In this document: piece after piece, positions 1-8,873 of the stretch | Layout of the letters: each line of letters begins with the position of its first letter | How positions within the stretch are numbered: position 1 is the first letter of the stretch | Assembly (NCBI GenBank): GCA_018658105.1 | Contig: JABHVW010000006.1 | Coordinates: forward strand, 94,244-158,243 | Direction of reading: 5' to 3' | Length of the DNA stretch: 64,000 nucleotides | Origin: Candidatus Peregrinibacteria bacterium | Lineage (GTDB): Bacteria; Patescibacteriota; Gracilibacteria; UBA1369; 2-02-FULL-48-14 | The notes under the pieces: generated by a model | Seen by the model: the letters and a program-made list of their open reading frames with translations, nothing else | The model's database searches: none | Told to the model about the DNA's origin: nothing | Translations under genes and position numbers: made by a program

Positions 1-59
1 AATTGGATGATGATTTGAAGCCTATTAAGTCGTATTATTTAGATTAATGTGATTTGCTG

Positions 60-88
60 TTGACGGTGAGTGTATACTCACCTATTAT
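60..88 (+). promoter_or_regulatory. umuC promoter with overlapping palindromic operator (TTGACG-17-TATTAT; GGTGAGT-GTAT-ACTCACC at 65-82)
   Basis: -35 TTGACG at 60-65, -10 TATTAT at 83-88, exact 17-nt spacer; 7-bp inverted repeat fills the spacer. Confidence 0.7.
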
Positions 89-94
89 GATTGC

Positions 95-1306
95 ATGACC
101 ACATTTGCCCATGTTGATGCCGACTGCTTTTATGTCTCTTGCGAAAGAATTCGTGATGAGATGCTGAGTGAAAGGCCAGTTGCTGTACTCGGGAATCAAG
201 GGGCGTGTGTGATTGCGGCCAGCTACGAAATGAAGGCTGTGGGAGTGAATGTTGCCATGCCAGTTTGGAAGGCTAAACGAATATGTCCGGAGGGGCTGTT
301 TATTAAGCGAGATTTCCGCTGGTATGGTTTGCTTTCACGCGCCATGCAAGATGTTTTAGACGAGTTTAGTGATCATATTGAATATTACTCTGTGGATGAA
401 AGTTTTTTAGATTTGGGTAGTGGGGTGCGAAATTTGTTGGGCCGTGCAGTTGAAATGCGTAGCCGAATGCTTAATGCGACTGGCTTGCCCGTGAGTGTTG
501 GCATTGGGCCTACTAGGACTTTGTGCAAACTTGCCTCTAAGGCGAATAAGCCTTTTGGTGCGCTTGTCATTAATGATGCCAACCGTGAAGCAATTTTGAG
601 TACTACGCCTGTTGAAAAGGTTAATGGGATTGGGCATAGGCTTTTGAAGCGCTGCCACTCTAATGGCATTTATACTGCTTTGGATTTTACTCGCAGGGCT
701 CAGTCTGAGATTAAGCGCATTTTCTTTAAACCGGGTGAAGCGATTTGGTATGAATTACAGGGGCAGCCTGTGTTCTCTATAAACCCTGAACGTGGTGATC
801 GTAAAATTGTTTCGCGTGGGGGTAGCCTGTGGGGTAACTACCGAGATAAAAAATACGTTTGGGGTTTTGTTATGCGAAACATGGAGCGCTTTATGAGTAC
901 TCTTTGGGAAGAGCAATTAGAAATTAGGCGGCTCACTTTGGTCTTGCGGCGCAGTGAAGGTGGTGCAGATACATTTACTCAGGAGTTGCCTGACTATACT
1001 AATGATCAAGCCACCATGATGGAGGCGATTCAAGTTGCTTATAGTAGAGCTTTTATGGATGGGGTGAGCTACATGCGTATGCATATAGTTGGTGAGAATA
1101 TTCGCAACTCTTCTGTGAAGCAATTGAATTTATTTAACAAAGAAGATGCAAGGAGGCATGTTATTCAGCAATTGAAGATGAAAATCAATAAACGCTTTGG
1201 GCTTTTCACATTGAGGACTGCTGCTAGTGGTCATGCGGCTGCGGTATTTAAAGATAAAGTTAGTGACTTTGAAATTGTAGATATTCCAAATAAACATTTA
1301 TTTTAA
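95..1306 (+). CDS. umuC: Y-family DNA polymerase, UmuC/DinB-like
   Basis: Protein motifs FAHVDADCFYVSCER, YSVDESFLDL, SVGIGPTRTLCKLASKANKP. Confidence 0.92.
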   Translation: MTTFAHVDADCFYVSCERIRDEMLSERPVAVLGNQGACVIAASYEMKAVGVNVAMPVWKAKRICPEGLFIKRDFRWYGLLSRAMQDVLDEFSDHIEYYSVDESFLDLGSGVRNLLGRAVEMRSRMLNATGLPVSVGIGPTRTLCKLASKANKPFGALVINDANREAILSTTPVEKVNGIGHRLLKRCHSNGIYTALDFTRRAQSEIKRIFFKPGEAIWYELQGQPVFSINPERGDRKIVSRGGSLWGNYRDKKYVWGFVMRNMERFMSTLWEEQLEIRRLTLVLRRSEGGADTFTQELPDYTNDQATMMEAIQVAYSRAFMDGVSYMRMHIVGENIRNSSVKQLNLFNKEDARRHVIQQLKMKINKRFGLFTLRTAASGHAAAVFKDKVSDFEIVDIPNKHLF

Positions 1307-1746
1307 TGCAGGCTATACGTTTTCCATGTTTTGAATTCACTGATGATGCGCTCGCTCCGCTCGCGCCACTGCGTAGTGGGAATGAAATGCGCTTTTTCTT
1401 TAAGCGTCCTGGGGCTTTGCTGCCTATACATCATCAGGGTGAAAATAGATTGGTTGCCTGGGGTAATAAAAAACTAGCTGCCCTGCCCCGCACTGGCTTT
1501 TGTAAGATTGAATCTATTGAGGCGGGCAAATGGAAGTGGCTCAACCCTGTGCCGGTGCGAATAATTGCAAGTGCTGGCTGGGCTAAGGGTACTTGGTTTC
1601 AAGTTCGTCAGGGCATCCGTGGTATGCTTGTGCATGATCAAGATGGCCACCCTCATTGTTACGTTGTCACTCAGCCTGCTACGCACTATTTCAAAATCAT
1701 GACTGGTGCTGACAGAATGCCCATGCTTTTAGATCAGATTTTGTGA
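1306..1746 (+). CDS. small protein with SRAP/HMCES-like C-terminal signature, in SOS operon
   Basis: TAATG overlap with umuC; C-terminus YVVTQPATHYFKIMTGADRMPMLL resembles the SRAP end (...RMPvIL). Confidence 0.55.
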   Translation: MQAIRFPCFEFTDDALAPLAPLRSGNEMRFFFKRPGALLPIHHQGENRLVAWGNKKLAALPRTGFCKIESIEAGKWKWLNPVPVRIIASAGWAKGTWFQVRQGIRGMLVHDQDGHPHCYVVTQPATHYFKIMTGADRMPMLLDQIL

Positions 1747-1860
1747 GCATGGCTTGATTGATGATATTGGCGATGGTGTCAGCAATCACTGACGCCTTTA
1801 GCTTGACATATTCCACCTTTGTGATGCATAAGTAGTGTCGACTCTAAACCTATCTTGACA

Positions 1861-2628
1861 ATGAATACTGACATCAAATATTTTCTTAGCCAACTAGGGC
1901 TAAGCGAAAAAGAAGTTGAGCTCTACATATGCTCACTTAAAAGTGGCATGCAAACTGCCAGCACTCTTGCGAAAAAAACTGGAATTGCTAGATCGACAGT
2001 AAATTTTATATTTACTCAGCTCATTCAGAAGGGTTTTGCGAAAAAAGAGAATCGAGAAAATACTAGTTATTTTTCTGTAATTCAACCTGAATCTTTGGAA
2101 TATATTTTATTACAAAAAAAAGCACAGGCGAATAAACAACTAAGTGAATTCCAAAATATTCTTCCTGTTTTGAGCGCACTTCAAAATGAGAATGCCTTGT
2201 TACCAAAAGTTACATATTACGAAGGTCTGGATTCTCTATGTAGAGTAATTGATAACTGTTGCACTGTGGATGAAACTGTTTACTTCATAACAAGCCATAA
2301 TAATATGCACCCTGCGATTCGGGAGTATATTGAAAATATTTATATCCCACAATCAAGGAAGCATAAAAATAAGAATAAAATGATCGTATCTGAGGGGTCA
2401 CAAATTAAAAAATATCTCGATAAGGCAAAAGGTGTATATGATGAAGTGATTTTAGTAGATCCAAAGGACAATCCATTTTCAATTATGGTTGCTATTCATG
2501 GTAACTCAGTCGACTTCATTTCTTACGATGAAAATGATATGTCTGGTGTTTCAATTCAAAACCAACTTATTGCAGATCATATGAAGACAGTGTTTGATCT
2601 ACTAAAGGCTCATTTTGATAGAGCGTAG
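1861..2628 (+). CDS. TrmB-family transcriptional regulator
   Basis: N-terminal winged HTH (LSEKEVELYICSLKSGMQTASTLAKKTGIARSTVNFIFTQLIQKG). Confidence 0.75.
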   Translation: MNTDIKYFLSQLGLSEKEVELYICSLKSGMQTASTLAKKTGIARSTVNFIFTQLIQKGFAKKENRENTSYFSVIQPESLEYILLQKKAQANKQLSEFQNILPVLSALQNENALLPKVTYYEGLDSLCRVIDNCCTVDETVYFITSHNNMHPAIREYIENIYIPQSRKHKNKNKMIVSEGSQIKKYLDKAKGVYDEVILVDPKDNPFSIMVAIHGNSVDFISYDENDMSGVSIQNQLIADHMKTVFDLLKAHFDRA

Positions 2629-4021
2629 GATATCCGTTATCTATAGTTATTGGGAATGAAAATTCCGTCATTGAGTCAGGGCTGAAATGAATGCCGATGA
2701 CTTCCCCATTTGAATCTTGGCCGGGGGAAATAAAGTCGCCCAATGAGTAGTAAATTAGAGCTTCGTTGTAAGTTTCATTTTCTGGGATTTCTTGAAGGCC
2801 ATGCCCAATGAGAATATCGACACCTGAATCTATAAATTTGTGTGCAGTTTTTTGAGGGTTTGAATTTCCGGTGAAAGTGAAATGTAAGCTGATGAAATCT
2901 TGTGCTCCAATTATTTTTGATATTTCTTGTAAGGCTGTGATTTCGTCATTGAAGCTGCAGAATGCAATGCTCATGTTGTTTTGAGTTTTGGTTTCGCAGC
3001 CTGGCTCTGGATTGAAAACCAAGAAGTCTGTGCCAGTGAGAAAGCGATCTTCTATGCCCTGTATGTCTCGTAAATATTCACTGTAGGATTCTCCCCAGTT
3101 CCAGTCGTCAATAATTTGTAAATTCTCTTCATCGGGGATTGCACCGAAATATTGTACTGTAATTGATTTTTGAGGATTAATCTTGCCGGGGCTAAAAGAG
3201 AAATATTGGTGACTGGTTGTAATATATTCTTCCACAGTTAAATATTGCGCTAGGTTTGTGTGATCGTGCCTTGCGGCGTGCATGGAGTTTCGGGCCTGCA
3301 TGAGTTTTAGCAAAAGGTAAAGTGAAGATGGCGAATCGACTTCGAGATCATAAATGTTTTCGAAATCGAAATTTTGTATAGTTGCGTGAGAGGCTAGATC
3401 GTGGAAATCTGCTGCCTCCCAGGGTATGTAATGTGAAAAATCAACACTGGCCAAAACTAGAGAGTTGGCTGGCAAATTTTCATTTAGCCATTCTGCAAAA
3501 CTATCGAGTTCATCTTGAGGCATTTCCCATTGCAGAAGTACTGGTACGATTTTTGCTTTGGGCCATGCGTTTTTGATAAATGGAGCATGCGTGAAGATTG
3601 CATGTTCTTGAACAAAGGATTCGTTTCTTTCTGTCGCTTGTTTATCTGCGAGGATTTTTGATATGAATTCCTGGTTTAGTTCGACTGGCTCCGATGTCGT
3701 ATTGAAAATGCAATTTGTACATGTTTGGATATTTTCTTTTCCGCTTTCGTAATGATTTGGGCCGACAAGAAAAATCGTAGAGTAATCATTTTGAGCGGCT
3801 AAACTTTTGTAGAATCCGGCAATTTCAAAAGCCGCCACCATGTGGTGAGGCAGAACCGCTCCCTGTGTTTCATTTGGGACATTATACTTTTTTGCATTAT
3901 TAAAAATGTTGTTCCACATTTTTGTGTCGCCAGGGTACAAATAGCTTACTTCGGTATCTGTAGGAATGCATGCTGACAGGAATAATGTCAGCATGCATAT
4001 TGAAATTAATAATTTCTTCAT
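2567..4021 (-). CDS. lipoprotein, MEMO1-like (AmmeMemoRadiSam B) N-terminal part plus CapA-like C-terminal part
   Basis: Lipobox LSAC; GAVLPHHMVAAFEIAGFYKS...FLVGPNHYESG (MEMO-like); GVDILIGHGLQEIPENETYNEALIYYSLGDFI (CapA-like). Confidence 0.65.
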   Translation of the reverse strand: MKKLLISICMLTLFLSACIPTDTEVSYLYPGDTKMWNNIFNNAKKYNVPNETQGAVLPHHMVAAFEIAGFYKSLAAQNDYSTIFLVGPNHYESGKENIQTCTNCIFNTTSEPVELNQEFISKILADKQATERNESFVQEHAIFTHAPFIKNAWPKAKIVPVLLQWEMPQDELDSFAEWLNENLPANSLVLASVDFSHYIPWEAADFHDLASHATIQNFDFENIYDLEVDSPSSLYLLLKLMQARNSMHAARHDHTNLAQYLTVEEYITTSHQYFSFSPGKINPQKSITVQYFGAIPDEENLQIIDDWNWGESYSEYLRDIQGIEDRFLTGTDFLVFNPEPGCETKTQNNMSIAFCSFNDEITALQEISKIIGAQDFISLHFTFTGNSNPQKTAHKFIDSGVDILIGHGLQEIPENETYNEALIYYSLGDFISPGQDSNGEVIGIHFSPDSMTEFSFPITIDNGYPTLYQNEPLVDQTLSSYDLQ

Positions 4022-4030
4022 TTCTAAATG

Positions 4031-5137
4031 CTAGCGATATAGTCTTCCACCCCACTCGATAACTGAGAAACCGCTTCGTACTTGTACTTCTAGTTCTTGT
4101 TCAGGTACGTACATGAATCCGTCTAACTCTTTGTAATCGAAGAATACTCGAATTATGCTATCTGGCTCAGGAATCACAGTAAGTGGAGCGTAAGTGTCGA
4201 AGACATTTTCTGGAATGAAAGTGATGAAGTAGTAAGGTGAGCCACTAAGGATTGGTAGCCAGAACTCTTTAAAGTCTGCACTCTCTTTTGCGTTCATTCC
4301 TTGTAGGGCTAGCTTTTCGTCAAAGAAATTTTCAACATCTTCATCTGCTACAACAAACCCTTCTTCAGGAGTTTCGAAATCTGCTGAGTAACCTTCCCAG
4401 AATAAATATGGGTATTCCTCACCATCAACTACAACTGTACCGTCTGGATGAGCAGTTGCATGCCAACCATCGCCGATTTCTGGATCTGAGATTGAAATTC
4501 CATCTGTAGGTTCAACATTAACGAAAACATCTGTTACTTCTTCAGGGTACAAGTAAATAACGGGTTTACCCATTTCTGCACCTGATTGGATGTAATAAGT
4601 TGTTAGATTTGCTGTGCTGATACTTCCATCGTTGTGGTAAGCCTTAAAAGTATAATCGTTACTACCGTAAGCTAAATTATTCCACTCGACACTTGCTCTG
4701 TATGTGAAGCTTTCATCTCCGAGCTCGAAACCCGTTAATGTGTAAACATCATTATATTTGAGAGTTCCAGGGATTTCTATATCACCGGAGCCAGCTACAA
4801 CTGTTCCACCCACTGCTGTTACAACAATTTTTGTAGTGTTTGGAGAAACATTCGCAGTGAAAACTACTGGCGCCTCACGAAATGTTGAGTCGTTTGCTGG
4901 GCCAGTCATTGTAAGATAATTTGCCCCAGTGTAATCGACTGTTTCTACTTCCTCTTCTTCGTCTTCAACTTCATCCTCAACACCTAGAGCTTCTTTGAGC
5001 TCCTTTACCTCTTCTTTGAGTTCTTTATATTCCTCAATTTCTTTTTTTGTATAATTTTCTCTTTGGCTTGAATTGTTGCAACCTGCAAAACTTGCGATTA
5101 AAGCTAAGCTTAGAAGGCTGATAAGAATTTTTTTCAT
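4031..5137 (-). CDS. lipoprotein, beta-rich, with KPVIYLYPEEVTDVFVNV motif
   Basis: Signal peptide/lipobox FAGCNN, acidic coiled-coil segment, then Ig-like beta region. Confidence 0.6.
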   Translation of the reverse strand: MKKILISLLSLALIASFAGCNNSSQRENYTKKEIEEYKELKEEVKELKEALGVEDEVEDEEEEVETVDYTGANYLTMTGPANDSTFREAPVVFTANVSPNTTKIVVTAVGGTVVAGSGDIEIPGTLKYNDVYTLTGFELGDESFTYRASVEWNNLAYGSNDYTFKAYHNDGSISTANLTTYYIQSGAEMGKPVIYLYPEEVTDVFVNVEPTDGISISDPEIGDGWHATAHPDGTVVVDGEEYPYLFWEGYSADFETPEEGFVVADEDVENFFDEKLALQGMNAKESADFKEFWLPILSGSPYYFITFIPENVFDTYAPLTVIPEPDSIIRVFFDYKELDGFMYVPEQELEVQVRSGFSVIEWGGRLYR

Positions 5138-5184
5138 GAGTATTTATTAAAAAAATATTACATACAAAATAACACTTTATACTA

Positions 5185-5820
5185 TTACTCAGCAACTTTC
5201 TTGAGAGTATCATCACAACCTGGATATTCTTTTGGATCAAAAAGTGCTGTATTTTCTGCCATAATAGCCTTTATTCTACCAATGGCATTTTCTGCCTCTC
5301 TCACAAGAGGATCTCGAGGGGAAAGTGGATAATGATGCATATCCCCATGATCGTTATATGCAGCGCGGTAAATAGTACTATCATTAGTAGGTGTTCCTAT
5401 TTCTAAGAAAGATATATGGCTATTCTTGACCGAAGTACCTGCAGCAGTAAGGCTGGTAGAACCTTCATCCATTCTGTCGGTCCAAGTGCAAGACCTTCCA
5501 TCGTGCGCAGTTACTGATAAATAGCCTCTCGTGCACATAGTTGACTCAGAATTGTCAACAATTTCTTGGCATTCCCTAACTGCATCAGTTCTAAAACGCT
5601 CAATATATGCCGGCAAATCACCAGTATCAAATATATTATTCAAGTGCTGATTTATACCGATTGCGTCTCCAGCTATCATTGCTAATATTATAGCTGCTGC
5701 CGTCTTAGCGGAATTTTGAATTCTAGTGATGGCAGGAGCACTGCCATTTGTATCAAGCGCTGTTGAGCGTCTAGGATTTGCAGCTTCAAGGGGGCTGGTA
5801 CTTTCGGTATTTTTAGTCAT
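5185..5820 (-). CDS. hypothetical protein
   Basis: 211-aa ORF, low-complexity N-terminus, one hydrophobic segment. Confidence 0.55.
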   Translation of the reverse strand: MTKNTESTSPLEAANPRRSTALDTNGSAPAITRIQNSAKTAAAIILAMIAGDAIGINQHLNNIFDTGDLPAYIERFRTDAVRECQEIVDNSESTMCTRGYLSVTAHDGRSCTWTDRMDEGSTSLTAAGTSVKNSHISFLEIGTPTNDSTIYRAAYNDHGDMHHYPLSPRDPLVREAENAIGRIKAIMAENTALFDPKEYPGCDDTLKKVAE

Positions 5821-5862
5821 ATTTTGATTTCTTAAATCAAGAGTTCTGAACTATAACCTGTT

Positions 5863-6570
5863 ATGGGCATGCAGTCAAGTTGGCTTGAAGTCTTCATCAT
5901 AGTAAGATTGGAGGCGCACATCCTTCACTCTTTAAAATACATAGCTATGGACGGATATAACACTTGTAAGCAACATGTAATTGTAGGCAGCTCGGCTTTG
6001 ACATTGGTGGTAATTTTCGGGCTTCTGCTCGAAACGCCTTGGCCAGCTTCATTTGCTAGGGTTTCATTTCTCCTTCTCTTTTTAACATTATTCATCGGAC
6101 CATTCATGAGGATGAAAAAGCCTGGTCGCGCCTCTTCCCCTTTGGCGACTCCGTGGACATGGCGTGGTGAACTGGGCATTTGGTTTGCCTTAACAGGTTT
6201 AATGCACTTTGTGCTGCTCGTTCTGGATAGACCCTTTTCAAGCTTCATTGAAATTGGTGGCGGAGGCTATGGTCTGGCAAATTTACTTGGACTGATTGCT
6301 TTGTTCTGGGCTCTGATCCTAGCTGCTACCTCATGTAGCAAGGCAATTAAGTATTTAGGCATGGAATCGTGGAAATGGATTCAAAGCCTCAGTTATGTGA
6401 TTTTCTACCTTGTCACTGGGCACTACGTGTACTTTCAATTCTTCTCCACTTATGGAGATAATCCAGGGCCAGATTGGTTTGGCTACACTGCTGTGATCAT
6501 GGCGATTAGTATCGTGCTGATGCAGCTTAGTGCTTTTGTCCTTGCTGTTGTGAAGTATAGGAGGGGGTAG
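5863..6570 (+). CDS. multi-TM protein, ferric reductase-like transmembrane domain (MsrQ/FRD-like)
   Basis: Hydrophobic segments with spaced His (GLMHFVLL, VTGHYVYFQF); start uncertain (ATG at 5947 possible). Confidence 0.6.
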   Translation: MGMQSSWLEVFIIVRLEAHILHSLKYIAMDGYNTCKQHVIVGSSALTLVVIFGLLLETPWPASFARVSFLLLFLTLFIGPFMRMKKPGRASSPLATPWTWRGELGIWFALTGLMHFVLLVLDRPFSSFIEIGGGGYGLANLLGLIALFWALILAATSCSKAIKYLGMESWKWIQSLSYVIFYLVTGHYVYFQFFSTYGDNPGPDWFGYTAVIMAISIVLMQLSAFVLAVVKYRRG

Positions 6571-7435
6571 CTTTATATCTACCTAATTCAAAGGCTGCCT
6601 CACCGGTCTTTGCATTGGGCGTGGGAAAGACTAGCACTAGATCATGATCGAAATATATGGATTTGCCATGATCTAATCCAATTATTTCATCAGACTTTAT
6701 AAAGTCAAAATTGGAATATTGATTGCTAAAACAAAACTGATCAGATTTAACAAGGTATTTATCAAACACCTCAATTTTTTTCTGATTCTTATTCGGTTTA
6801 TTGCCTTTGCCTTGTGGATATTGCAAAAATCTATCAATTTGTTTAGTGACAAGGGGTTTCAAATGGATGTCCTGATGGCAGCCAGCTTCAAGTGTTGCAC
6901 CAATACCGCCCAATCTATCGACATAATTATCAAAGGCATATTCCCTTTCTGGCGTTTGAAAGTTAGGCGACATAAATACCACAAAAGGGATATCCAAATG
7001 ATTGCAAAGATCCAAATGTTGCTTGCTGAATTTCGTGTAGAGAAAAGGCTTTGCCGGTGAGGAGGTGGAATGTAGATCTATAAAATAATCCACCCCCTCG
7101 TAGTATGGTAGAAGCTCTTTCACACGTTTTTGTTCGTGAGATAATTTTGATGCATCCATCCCTTCAATATGCTCAATAGATTTTTTTGTAAGCAGGCGAT
7201 TCATATCTTCATCTATATATCGCCCCCCTTGTTCATACGCCTTTCTGTTGGCAAAAATAAGGTCAAGCCTACCTGTAATATCGCAAGGCATTAAAGAAGT
7301 CATAAGTTCACTCAGTATGGTGAAGCCAAGTGTCTCATCTCCATGAGTAATGGCTTGAAGCATTCGATGATAGCCATGCTTCTCACCTTGTAATGAAAAT
7401 ACGTCAGGACCAATTTGTGTGAAAGCAGTATTCAT
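6527..7435 (-). CDS. succinylglutamate desuccinylase/aspartoacylase family (M14-like) zinc hydrolase
   Basis: ITHGDETLGF, FANRKAYEQGGRYIDEDMNRL, YFIDLHSTSSP motifs. Confidence 0.8.
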   Translation of the reverse strand: MNTAFTQIGPDVFSLQGEKHGYHRMLQAITHGDETLGFTILSELMTSLMPCDITGRLDLIFANRKAYEQGGRYIDEDMNRLLTKKSIEHIEGMDASKLSHEQKRVKELLPYYEGVDYFIDLHSTSSPAKPFLYTKFSKQHLDLCNHLDIPFVVFMSPNFQTPEREYAFDNYVDRLGGIGATLEAGCHQDIHLKPLVTKQIDRFLQYPQGKGNKPNKNQKKIEVFDKYLVKSDQFCFSNQYSNFDFIKSDEIIGLDHGKSIYFDHDLVLVFPTPNAKTGEAAFELGRYKATPSYTSQQQGQKH

Positions 7436-8649
7436 ACTTTTAGATTAAGCTTTTTACAGGCTTGTGCAAATATGTTATTTGCATGAGCAACATCTCCATT
7501 CGGAACAACAGCAGTCAAATCGATTCCGCCCCACTGAATTATTCCTGGATTAGTTATTAGAACAAAGCCAGAACTTGATGGTTCAAGTAGTGAGCCAAGT
7601 GTTTTTTGAACTTCGGAAAAGCTCATGCCAAGTTTAGTGCCATTCATGTGTTTATGCATGAATGCAAACGGTGCTCCAGATAGGAATGGTAGCTTCGAAA
7701 CTGCGCTCCAAATATAATAGACTGCACCTTTCCTCACATTTAAATCACTCCAAAATAACTGTCCATCTGGAGATTCTATTACATCACAACACATCTGGCC
7801 TAAACCGCCAAGTGCTGCAAGTTCTGAGGTTAAGATGTTTGTATTTGTCTCTAAAGATTTTTCAGATCCGTTTAAAGGTACATAGGGGTAGCTTACACCT
7901 TTGTAAGAAGTATTCTCGGCAATTTGGTTGAAAAAACCTATTGGCACAACTAGTCCAGAATCTGTAATTTCCCAATGTGTAGAAACTTCTTGATCAATCT
8001 CGATCAATGGCTCCACATAAAACTCTCCATCAGGGAGTGAATCTAAATCTTGTGGGGCATGTAGCCTTTTCATTGCTCCATGTGCAATCCCTCCAGTCCC
8101 ATATACACCTTTAGCTAAAAATCCGGGAAGTGTTGGAATATGCGAAAGCCCACCTAAAGCTGCTTCTAAATCACCCCATGTAGTGTCTGATGTTAATTCT
8201 ACAAAAGGCAAACCAGGAATTCCTATTTTTTTACATAGCTTTTTGAAATTCAGTTTATGCCCATAGATTTCACCAAATTCTGCATTAAAATATGGGCTTA
8301 CACCTAAAATATCTACAAGCTGCTTTTCTGGAGGGAATACGGTAAATACCTCTAGGCTTACTTGGGATGGATCTTTAATTAGTTCAGCAATTGCAGATTG
8401 TACAGATTGCTTTGCTGCGATTAGATCAGATAAACATTTGCCAGGTTCGTAAGGACCTGCATTTATCAAGTGAGGAAGGGTGAATCCAAGGCCCTCCCAA
8501 TAAGCAAGATATTCAGGGTCGAATGGATTCGTAGTCACTACAAGATCACCTTCACCTGCATTGCAAAGGCCTGCCCTTTGATCGTATGCTTGCTCAGATG
8601 GATCTTCTAGAAACATGGGGTTACTTTGACTATCAATAATTAATTTCAT
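7432..8649 (-). CDS. ATP-grasp-type ligase (pre-ATP-grasp-like)
   Basis: AKGVYGTGGIAHG loop, EFYVEPLIEIDQEVSTHW, QLFWSDLNVRKG; ATGA overlap with downstream hydrolase. Confidence 0.65.
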   Translation of the reverse strand: MKLIIDSQSNPMFLEDPSEQAYDQRAGLCNAGEGDLVVTTNPFDPEYLAYWEGLGFTLPHLINAGPYEPGKCLSDLIAAKQSVQSAIAELIKDPSQVSLEVFTVFPPEKQLVDILGVSPYFNAEFGEIYGHKLNFKKLCKKIGIPGLPFVELTSDTTWGDLEAALGGLSHIPTLPGFLAKGVYGTGGIAHGAMKRLHAPQDLDSLPDGEFYVEPLIEIDQEVSTHWEITDSGLVVPIGFFNQIAENTSYKGVSYPYVPLNGSEKSLETNTNILTSELAALGGLGQMCCDVIESPDGQLFWSDLNVRKGAVYYIWSAVSKLPFLSGAPFAFMHKHMNGTKLGMSFSEVQKTLGSLLEPSSSGFVLITNPGIIQWGGIDLTAVVPNGDVAHANNIFAQACKKLNLKV

Positions 8650-8665
8650 TGTATTTGTGTTAAAT

Positions 8666-8690
8666 AAAAAAACCGCCTTCAGAGACGGTA
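8666..8690 (-). terminator. intrinsic terminator/attenuator 5' of the ATP-grasp gene
   Basis: RNA ACCGUCU-CUGA-AGGCGGU followed by U7; G-U wobble only in the minus-strand RNA. Confidence 0.8.
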
Positions 8691-8715
8691 TAAAAGTTTT
8701 GAATCGAATATATAT

Positions 8716-8790
8716 TTACGCACAAAGGCGCCGCCTCTTAAATGTTAAGCGGCTGCGGCGAACTAGGAAATTATTGATTAAGATTTTCAT
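8716..8790 (-). CDS. Arg-rich leader peptide MKILINNFLVRRSRLTFKRRRLCA
   Basis: 24-codon ORF directly after a consensus promoter; six Arg codons; sits in attenuator architecture. Confidence 0.65.
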   Translation of the reverse strand: MKILINNFLVRRSRLTFKRRRLCA

Positions 8791-8797
8791 ATCTCAT

Positions 8798-8826
8798 ATC
8801 ATACGCCTGTCTTAAGGGTATGTCAA
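8798..8826 (-). promoter_or_regulatory. promoter TTGACA-17-TATGAT for leader peptide/ATP-grasp operon
   Basis: -35 rc at 8821-8826, -10 rc at 8798-8803, 17-nt spacer. Confidence 0.8.
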
Positions 8827-8873
8827 ATTTGGCTGCCTCTGATTGAGAGAAGCCTCCCCTAACCTGGGGCTTA

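Noticed and set aside
1-47. Short ORF tail LDDDLKPIKSYYLD* at the window start
   Set aside because: Too short to assign; could be the end of an upstream gene cut by the window.
385-669. Antisense ORFs within umuC and many other 60-100 aa antisense ORFs
   Set aside because: Lie opposite strong coding genes, no recognisable domains or initiation signals.
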